DNA of 64,000 bases, taken from NCBI RefSeq assembly GCF_000276665.1, contig NW_004955465.1, forward strand, positions 5,106,893 through 5,170,892, in the 5' to 3' direction. Under the pieces are notes generated by a model, which did no database searches, was not told where the DNA came from, and saw nothing but the letters and a program-made list of their open reading frames with translations. The position numbers and the translations under genes were made by a program. Origin of the DNA: Chinchilla lanigera (Eukaryota; Chordata; Mammalia; Rodentia; Chinchillidae). This document shows positions 55,695 to 64,000 of this stretch, in pieces; the first letter of the stretch is position 1, and every line of letters starts with the position of its first letter.

Positions 55695-56185
55695 AACAAT
55701 GCAACAGAATTAAACCAGAGGTAGATTGGAATATATATATATGTGTATGTATATGTATATATATTTATGCATTAGAGTGTGAAATATAGTAAAAAGTTTT
55801 TTAAACAGAAGTTTAAAAAGATTTTTTAAACAGAAGTTATAGCTTGCCCCAAATATCTCTACCCAGAGGTTAAAATTGCAATCATTGATCACTGTGTCAG
55901 TGATTTCTCATTTAGGAACCCGGAAACTTTGCCATTCATTTAGAGATAGAAATAAGCACCAGTGAGTTAAGTGACTAACATACAGGGATATGGCCTTCCC
56001 TGGAGTTCTGTTCAGATGGCTCCCAATGGCAGAAGAAAGTATGCATCAGAGCGAATGCATGCATGGTTAATATTATTGGTAGGCAACATTTTATAATTAA
56101 CATCCTTAATATTATAAATGATGCTTCAGTTTATTTAGAGCTTTTTCTTACAACCATAGAGCCAAAGACTTAAAAGAGAGAGCTG
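55695..56185. other. Intergenic; (TATG)/(TA) simple repeat at 55730-55766
   Basis: Only the short simple repeat is recognisable. Confidence 0.45.
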
Positions 56186-56189
56186 CAAA

Positions 56190-56565
56190 GACTGCCCCAA
56201 ATTTGAATTCACTTTTAACTAATACATAGAAACATATAAATTATACATATCGTGCAGTACTTTGTGAGATTTGATGCATGTGAATACTGTGTTTAAATTT
56301 GGGTAAATGTCACTATCTCCTCCAACATTTATCATTTCCTTTTGGTGAAAACATGTAAAAGCCTTTCTTCTGGCTTTTTGAAATATGATCTTCACTAATG
56401 TGGTCTGTAGCAACACTACTTAGTGTAAAAACAGAGTAGAACTTCTCAACTTTATCTGTCACTTCACACCCACTGACTAACCTTTCCCAAACCCTCTGTC
56501 TTTTTAACTCTCCCAAGCCTCTGGAAACCAACGTGCTCCTCTCAAAGTCCAAGATCATCTTTGCA
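56190..56565 (-). mobile_element. Old L1 3' UTR, minus strand
   Basis: 'cgtgcagtactttgtgagatttgatgcatgtg', 'aaatgtcactatctcctccaacatttatcatttccttttggtgaaaacatgtaaaagcctttcttctggctttttgaaat', and 'cacccactgactaacctttcccaaaccctctg...cccaagcctctggaaaccaacgtgctcctctc' closely follow the well-known L1M 3' UTR in reverse. Confidence 0.75.
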
Positions 56566-56569
56566 GTAT

Positions 56570-57495
56570 TTATAAAGATTTTATAGAAACTGTGTAATTA
56601 TAAGTGAAAATGCAGACTAACCTTAAATTTTGCTTAAACAACCATATAGCCAAGAAAAGAGTACTTAATAATTATAGAAAAATTTCATTTATATAGACAG
56701 TACAGGATCATTTCAATATTTTCACTGTTTCATCATTTTTTTTTTGCTGATTAAATAAAATAGTTCACAAGGGAAGTATCTCCAAAGCCAATCTTGGGCC
56801 ATCCTGAGAACACACCGCATTAAACACACTTGGTTTTCCATGAGTTTATTATCTCCATCTCTGTATTTAAAAATATTGTAAACAATAGTCTTTGATGATT
56901 TTAATCATAGAAAGTCAAGAAATATTTGAAGGTTCACTGCTAAAGAAGAAAGACCAGATATGCTTGAGTCATTGAGTCACCCCCTAAAATAGATCAAAGA
57001 GGTACCCAAAAATGAACTATTTACTGTTCTAAAGGCAGTCATGGTACTCAGCTGACCACAATGCAAACTTTTTTCCAGCTGTGTGAAATGAACATCATAG
57101 TTTCAAAGAATTGTTGAGCACTTGGAAGAGTTATGCAATGCAGTTTTTTTTTTTTTTTTCAACTGGTACTTATTGCTACCTTTTCAAAAATAGTTTTTAA
57201 AAATCAGTGCTAGAATTTCAGAAGTCAATAACTTTTAAAAAATAGTCTACTCACTTGGCTTTGTTCTTTAAGAGTAAATTTTTTACCCTTTTTCAAATCC
57301 CAAAGAATAAAAAAAAAAAAGATAAAAATTAAAGCAAAAATAAGGAAAAATCACTACAGTCAGGGTAAGCTCTACTTAAATATTATTTAGGCCAGTTCAT
57401 TAGCATTAAAAAACCAAAAAAGCAAAAAATATTTGTTTATTACATTTTACTAATGCTACTGATTTTTTAGGTTTACTTTATATGTCGAAATCTTG
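56570..57495. other. Intergenic, nothing recognised
   Basis: Contains T-run 57146-57160 and A-run near 57310-57320. Confidence 0.4.
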
Positions 57496-57499
57496 ATGA

Positions 57500-58140
57500 G
57501 CTCTCATTAATTCTATGCTTATTGTTTCTCATGGACTGTATGTAACAATCATTATCAGAATCTAAAATATGGCTTTCATTTTCCTGTCTGATCATTATTT
57601 CTTTTTTTCTTCTTTTGTTTCCCTGCTTGGAGTCTTCATTACAATAATGAATGGTAGGAAGGATTTAAATTATATCTGCCTTTGTAGAAGTATTTCTCAA
57701 ATTTGGCCATCCAGTAAAATCATACCTACTTCTGACTAGTAGATAAATTTTCACATTATGAAAAGTCTCTCTTCATATAATTTTGGGAAGGTATCTTATG
57801 AAAGCAGATTGTATTTAATGAACTATTTGCTTTCTATGTTTATTGAAACTATTACTATATGTTTGTTATATTTTAACTATTATTGGTCTTCTAAATTGAA
57901 CCATCTTAGACTTCCTGGTATAATTTCTACTAGGTCACACTTTCCTGTTTGAAATTGTTTCTAGAATTTCCTTCAATTTTATAACATAAAGCATAAAGAT
58001 TTATTTATTTGGCGTATAATTCCACTCAGTCTGTATTAAGGATTTTTTCATTTAGAACTTATAGCTAATTTTACTTAAATTTCTGAGAGATGTATTAAAA
58101 TTTCTCATTTCACTTGTGGCTTTGTAAATTTTCTCTTTAT
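57500..58140 (-). mobile_element. Old L1 ORF2 fragment, minus strand
   Basis: The part 'tgtttattgaaactattactatatgtttgttatattttaactattattggtcttctaaattgaaccatcttagacttcctggtataatttctactaggtcac' matches the minus-strand order of the ORF2 region encoding ...DKIQ.../GFIPG.... Strongly decayed. Confidence 0.55.
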
Positions 58141-58149
58141 AAATTTTCT

Positions 58150-58440
58150 CCGAAGACTTGGTAAGTTACAATTTGTTATCTCATGGGTCTAAAAGCCAGA
58201 ATACAAAATCAGCATCCCTGTATCAAAGTCAAGTTTCAGGAGGGCCACAAACTCTCCAGAAATACCAGAAGAAAACCTATTCCTCTGCCTCTTCTACTTC
58301 TGACTATTGCTGCTATTCTCTGTCTAATGGCAACATCCCCTCCAACCTCCATCTCTAAGAAGGCTTGTCTTTTGGATCTTTACTTAGCTCTCTCCAATAC
58401 TTCTTTCAGGCAGTAGTTTTTAATTTCTTCCTATAAAATT
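58150..58440 (-). mobile_element. MLT1-like LTR fragment, minus strand
   Basis: 'aatttgttatctcatgggtctaaaagccagaatacaaaatcagcatccctgtatcaaagtcaagtttcaggagggccacaaactc...tattcctctgcctcttctactt' is the reverse of an MLT1D-type 3' half (tctcacagttctggaggtcagaagtccaaaatc...). Confidence 0.55.
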
Positions 58441-58444
58441 AAGA

Positions 58445-61400
58445 GCTCCTTATTTGTTACTATAGTAAACTATTATAGTTCTTGGTGTGTTCCACTGAAA
58501 ATTCCTTGATACTTGTCATTCTTGAAACAAATGAAAATACATTAAATAGCGTTGCATTACTAGCAGTAGCATTCATCTGTGTTCAATAAACAGGAATCAA
58601 TTCAGTAGAGAAAGACCTAGCATATTGTCAGGTTCCTCATAAACTCCAATTTCAACAACTACTTTTCATTCTTGAAAGATGTAGGATATGGTTAACATCT
58701 AGGGGTTCACTTTTAGTTAATAAGGGTAACACAAAATATAAATAATTTAAAGAGCAAAATAAAAGAAATATGGTAGGAAACCGGGAGATAGATGATCTGG
58801 GACAGGAAAGGGGTCTAAAAGACAGGGAATGTTAGGAGACAGAAGAGAGGAGAAAGAAGTAACATGGACCAAGATGCCATGTGTCTGTATACCAATTACC
58901 CCCCAAAGAATGCATTTATTATGTATTGCAAACATAAATTTTGGTAAAATTACAAGTATAAATGAAAGGAAAAGTAACCAAGAGAGTGGAGGTTGGCGGG
59001 TAAGGCAATGGAGGAACTGGTTCAGTCGGCATCTCATATGCACTGGGAATCCTACAGCTCTTCTTTCCTCCCAGTCCCCAAGCTCCACCGTATCATCACA
59101 CAATGATAACAGACTGTGGATTAAAGATAAAATGAGCACCCAGCCACCAAGCAAAAGCACACTGGGCTCTGACAGCCTGGAAGACATATTATCCTGGACC
59201 AGTTCAGTGCTAAAGAAATGAGTTTGTGTCTCCAAGCTACAGGTAAACAGCTCGACTTCATGAATTACAGGTGTATGTGCTGTTCCTTGGGGCCTGGAAT
59301 TTAAATTCATACCACTGAACAGTTTTTAAAGACTTTAACACATTATTTTGTTTGTATGCAAATGAGGTCCGCTAATTTCAAATGAGTCTTAACTGTTTAT
59401 TTAAGGAGTCCCTGAGGATCTCTACTTGAACACAATTTGCTAGCAGTTATTTCAAGTACTAGATGCACTCACAAAATAATAAACTGTGTTTAAATTAATT
59501 CAGTGACTTAGGTTACCAATTCCAACAGATCTCTATAATGAATCTCAGTCAAAGAGTTTATTGCCACTGCAGACTTGATGTCCTTTTTATCAAAATTTAA
59601 GGTTTCAAGGGGAAAATGAAGATATCTTAGACACCAATATGCAAAGAGGGTATTACAGTTCACAAAGAAACCTTATGCTACCCAATTTGAGCCTGATTTC
59701 AGGCCAGGGAAGTCTATGGTATTAATATGCTTATTGAGAAAATGAGATTAATGAGCCTTAAGACGCTAAACTGGAGGAGTCACTGTCTAAACCTGAGACT
59801 TCAGGTACAACTCTAATTTCTCTCAGTCACCCTGTCTCCAGAGTTGCCACACTGTACAATTCCAGGTGGTTCCCATCCAAACAGGGAAGCCAGCTAGTGA
59901 TCCCAACTGCCTGGTTACGCTTGAAATAATTGGAGCTGTTAGATACCTGTGTAATGCCATCTGCAACAGTGAAACCATCAGAATTTCTACCTTGGTGTGA
60001 CCAGCATCTTGTCAATACTGTCAGCATGCCAAGGTGACAGTTGTTCCATTTACTTTTACAAAGACAGGGGGAAATGGAGCCACTAAACAGCCCCTCTAAT
60101 CTTACCTGATTTCTAAATTTCAGAGTTTGGGGAGCTCCAGTGCCGCAATCGGTTAGCATGCAGTGTTTATATAAATTTCAGCGTTTTGGACCAGAGTCAT
60201 AGTGAAAGAGACTCTAGAGTTCCTTTAGCACAATCCTTAAGTTTGCATTTAAGGATGTTGAGAGCCAAAATCTAAGACAGCTTACTAAAATGTATACAGG
60301 TGGTTTCAGGTAAAGCCAGATCACAAAAATACAGGTCTACTGAGTTATTACAGACATTTTTTCTGTAGCACTCTGCCTTGACTACCATTTACTAAATCAT
60401 TATAAGCAACTGTAAAATGCTATCCAAATAATTATTGCAAGAAGGCTTTCTTCAGAGACTATTTAACTGCAGAAAAGAAGGGCAGCTTATGTACGTGTCA
60501 GAAAAGAAGTGCTTCTACTTTACCCTCTTAGGTGCAGCCACTGGGAGCCTCCAATAAACAAAAGACAGATGAATGGGAGGAAAGACATATAACTATCATC
60601 AATCTGTATATGCATAGCAGATTACAGAGAAGAAGTGAAGCCCCAAGAAGTAGTTAGACTTAGGGGCTTGTGTAGTATTTTAACAAAAGAGAAGAGCTTG
60701 GAGGTTAAGGGATGATACAGTGTAGGTGATTAGGAGATACGCTGGGAGTCTAACAGAAGTGAAGCGTTATCTTTATAAAGTTTGTTAATGCAGGCTCATC
60801 CTGGTGTCAACTTTTTGCCTCCAAGGATAACTGTATTCTTCTCTCCCCAGTACAAGTAGGGCACCTTTACAAAGGGAAATTTGCACCCTGCTTTAGGGGC
60901 AGTTAAAGGGAGGGAAAACAACTCTTCCTACATCTGTTACTGTACAACTGTGTTCATCTCATGATCTTCTGCCGAAGCGCCGTATTTTGGGGTGGCATAT
61001 TCTGGACCCTTTTGTAAAGAAGGAGTAATTCGCTGGATAGTACCCATGAAAATAGCAAGGACTAATGCATTTTTATTGTTTAATGAAAGGTTAGAAATAA
61101 CAAATGATGCAACAGCATCCAAGCTGATATAAAAATACATAATGAAGTAAATACATAGAGAAAAACTGACTTTCATAAAGAAGAGATTATATGAAGAATC
61201 ATGCTGAACATTCAGTGGCAGAGTGTTTCATGGTGACACGAACTCTGTATTTATACGCTCGTGGGTTTACTGCCCGCTCTGCCCAAAAGCACTGATGTAA
61301 TTTCCTCTAAATTGCTTAACTCGGATGGCAGGAGTTTTCTTAGTTTCAAACGGTGGATGTTAACTGGATGCCTATCAGGATTAAAATGAAATTTTTTGGT

Positions 61401-61955
61401 GAAGGGTTCCTCATGTATTAGTGAAGGAAAAGGGTCCCAACTTCTTAAACAGTTGATCCTAAATTTTCAGCATTTTAATATAACTGAGAGAATTGCTTTC
61501 TGGGCCACTGTGAAGTGACCTCAGAGAAGAGATGGGTTGGCTTCTCCACTGCATGTCCACTCGCGGGTCTAGGTTCCTTCAGGTTGAGACTACCATTGGC
61601 CCTGATACACGAACTTCAACACACATCAGGATCTCCTGGAAACCTGATTCTTGTGGTGGGCTTACTCACAGAGCAGGCGGGGTCTCAGATTCAGCAGATA
61701 TGAGGTATGACCTCAGAATTTTCACCTTTAGCAAGTTGCCAGACAATGGTGAGGCAGGTCGGAGGGTCACCATAGTAGACTCTCTGTTAGCGTTCTTGTT
61801 ATCCACACCCAACCCTCCTATAGTTTTCTGAATCCCTTCACCAAGCAACAGCAAAAGACAAAGGCCCCATGCAGGATCTTGGAATATCCTTGTCCCAGTA
61901 CGAGCAGTGAACACATGGCCCTACTCAGGTGCAATGCTGGACGCTAAGAGGGGAG
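58445..61955. other. Apparently unique intergenic sequence
   Basis: Includes a 187-codon minus frame (58747-59310) opposite a 130-codon plus frame (58829-59221). Neither has a recognised domain, and the minus one is rich in Leu/Phe/Ser as expected of antisense AT-rich DNA. The 60.7-61.1 kb part may hold an LTR-like repeat, unassigned. No splice-supported exon is visible. Confidence 0.4.
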
Positions 61956-61977
61956 GAGTGTAAAGATTAGCATCAGC

Positions 61978-62067
61978 GGGGCTGGGGATGTAGCTCAGTG
62001 GCACAAGTGCCTGCTTAGCAAACACAAGGTCCTGAGTTCGATTCCCAGTACCCAAAAAAAAAAAAAA
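61978..62067 (+). mobile_element. Young ID SINE with perfect 16-bp TSD
   Basis: Body GGGCTGGGGATGTAGCTCAGTGGCACAAGTGCC..., B-box GAGTTCGATTCCC, and an A-tail. AAAGATTAGCATCAGC is at 61962-61977 and 62068-62083. The B-box here is canonical (GTTCGATTCC). Confidence 0.95.
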
Positions 62068-62084
62068 AAAGATTAGCATCAGCA

Positions 62085-63340
62085 CAGGCAATCACAACAT
62101 GGGAGTAACCATGCTTAAATTAGTTATCATAAACACAATTTATTAAGGCTTCCTTTAATATTGATGTAATCCCAAGAAATGAAATTGTAGAGCTAGCTCA
62201 CTGCTATTAGAATTCATTCATCACCTTTTAGGCAAAGGGAATCATAAATTAGAAAGTCCTTGACTCCCTAAGGAAGTGCATTGATAAAACCATCAGTTGT
62301 GATGGTAATTTTTGGCCAATTCAAAAATATCCTTTTGGCCTGAGAATATTTTTAAAAAACAGGTCAAGCAAAGCCATCCCACCCTCTGCAAGAGTCAATG
62401 GGAACAGCATCTAACTCAGTGAGGCATTCCCCCAAGTGGCTTTCACATCGATGACACCCATGTGTGGAATTAAACAGCAGGCGTCACTTTCTTGAGGTGG
62501 TTTCTATGTGTGTGGGGGTGGGTTGTATTTTTCGAAAGTGTAATCTGAGCAGTTTCCACTAAGTTTTCACCGCTCCATTTATAACTTTTCCTATATTTAT
62601 TTACTTGGAAATATATTATTCTTCATGTCATAGTGCCAAGAAATCTGGTTAGTAAAAATGCCAGATTCTTTGATTTGATTTTATTTGATTTCATTAGGGA
62701 CCATCAGCCTAGCTGCTTAAGTGCCTGACTACCGTTCGCAGTTAAACATTCATTAAGGAATCCCCAGTGGCTGCATTTGTTTCACTGAGGTCCAATTACA
62801 GTGCCACAAAAGCAGTTTTTGTAGCAATTAGTTGATTTTTCCTGTTTATGTTCTGTCTCTTTAGGAAGAGGACTAGCTTGTGGAGGTCAGATTTTTAATT
62901 AGACACGATTTAGGGCCAATAAGAAAACTGATAATTTACTAAATGGCTGTGGTGGACTTAGCAGCTCAAAGCAGAGGTAAATAATGCGACAGGGACCCTG
63001 GGACTATGTTTGTGTAGTGTGCACAGCTCAGAGCCCTACAAAGGAAGGAATAGATTACGTGTTAAGTGGCTGTCAGGACGCTAATGTGCTCTGTACTCTG
63101 GGCACCAGTGTCTTAACCTCAGGGGCCTCCAGGATTTGTCCTCAGCGGAGAGTCTGCTCCTGGTAACATGTGAAGGAGAGGTGTTCCTTTGTGTTTTATT
63201 TCCCCAAGTTGATTTGAGATAGGGATGTTTGGTAAAGTAGTACAAGACGCATAATTTTGAAAGTTAATTGATAGTCTACAACAGAACCCTAAACTGAGAC
63301 CAATGGTTAACAGTAGAAGTGTTATGCGTAGACTGTACCG
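62085..63340. other. Unique sequence, possible conserved noncoding stretch
   Basis: No repeat recognised. 62690-62960 is compositionally balanced and contains homeodomain-type TTAATTAG / CAATTA cores. There is no coding evidence. Confidence 0.35.
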
Positions 63341-63720
63341 ACTGAATTGTGCCTCTTCAAAATTCACATGATGAGGTTCCAAGCCCAGGAGGTAACTCAG
63401 GGAGTGGCTGTATTTGCAGACAAGGTTTTGAAAGAGGTCGTCAAGGTTGAATGAGCTTAGAAGGGTGGATGGAGCCAATCTGATTGGTGTCCTTCGGAGA
63501 ACAGGGCATTAGGATGCAGAAACAGGCAGAGGGAAGACCTTGTGAGGACAAAAAGAAAATGAAGTCTACAAGCGGAGGAGACAGACCTTGGGAAAAACAA
63601 GCCCTGCCCCACCTCTGGATCTTGAACTTCCAACTTTAGGACTGTGATGAAATTGATTTCTATTACTTAAGCCAATGAATTTGTGATGCTTGCTTTATTA
63701 TGGCAACCTTAGCCAACAAT
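63340..63720 (+). mobile_element. MLT1-like MaLR LTR, plus strand
   Basis: 'ccgactgaattgtgcctcttcaaaattcacatgatgaggttccaagccc', 'ctgtatttgcagacaaggttttgaaagagg', 'ccaatctgattggtgtcc', 'gagggaagacc', 'ctggatcttgaacttccaactttaggactgtgatgaaattgatttctattacttaagccaatgaatttgtg', and 'ttattatggcaaccttagccaac' run in MLT1D-type order from start to end. Nearly complete solo LTR. Confidence 0.82.
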
Positions 63721-64000
63721 ATCTAGCAAAGCAATTTGAGAAACTGTGTTTCAGCAACCACACCTATGAGTGCACATATTCACACCAACATCACAGGTCT
63801 AGAGCATCACAGGAGAGCTCCGCAAAAGATGGGAAGACTTGTAGCCAATATCTGATGTCTAATCATCTAAGCCAAAGTGTCCTCCAAATGACCAGCACAC
63901 TCAGAAGGGTCACTTGTGTGACTCACAGTGCATTACAATGCTGCGTTGCTCATTCAAAAAGCTTAGGCAAGCTGTAGTCAGTTCAGCTTCAAACTATGTA

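Noticed and set aside
1..64000. CRISPR arrays, phage, operons, ribosome binding sites or bacterial systems
   Set aside because: Base composition, SINE/LINE/LTR content and absence of dense coding show mammalian nuclear DNA; no regularly spaced repeats with unique spacers were seen.

Overview
This is an intergenic, repeat-dominated stretch of a mammalian nuclear genome, almost certainly from a rodent. The main evidence is tRNA-derived ID-type SINEs (GGGCTGGGGATTTAGCTCAG... with A-rich tails), one 7SL-derived B1 SINE with the rodent internal duplication, several B1+ID dimers (B1-dID type), many MaLR-type LTRs and abundant L1. B1-dID dimers and the absence of recognisable B2 or mouse-type repeats point away from murids, towards a squirrel-, dormouse- or beaver/kangaroo-rat-related rodent. 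The species cannot be fixed from this window. I found no supportable host protein-coding exon, tRNA or rRNA gene; almost all open frames lie in repeats or are short chance frames.

Layout. 0-12 kb: a retroviral protease remnant at the left edge, MaLR LTRs, a Tigger/MER2-like DNA transposon, an ID SINE with perfect target-site duplications (TSDs), a poly(A)-only insertion with a 14-bp TSD, and a second DNA-transposon remnant. 12-15.5 kb: old L1 pieces and a complete-looking MaLR LTR. 15.5-23 kb: the centrepiece, a full-length minus-strand L1 (5' UTR, ORF1, ORF2, 3' UTR) carrying four later ID insertions. It appears to lie inside an older 5'-inverted L1. Its 5' UTR consists of about six tandem ~140-bp monomers. 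23-33 kb: L1 3' UTR and mariner remnants, several minus-strand LTRs, a template-switch palindrome, MIR, an L1 fragment, and an LTR split by a 1.13-kb insert. 33-38 kb: mostly unique sequence with a small CpG-richer patch, MIR, ID, B1-dID and LTR pieces. 38-50 kb: L1 copies, two assembly gaps, B1, B1-dID, ID SINEs, long purine microsatellites and a second inverted L1. 50-64 kb: old L1 fragments, a mariner remnant, MLT1-like LTRs, a young ID SINE, and several kb of apparently unique sequence.

There are no operons or pathways here; the units are mobile elements nested by age. The order of events can be read: old L1M, MER2/Tigger and MIR, then MaLR LTRs and younger L1, then ID SINEs with intact TSDs. 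I saw no previously unknown functional system. The most informative structures are the monomeric L1 promoter, the two 5'-inverted L1s, the L1 3' UTR repeat units that differ between copies, the tail-only insertion and the template-switch scar. All family names come from recalled consensus features, not from a database search.
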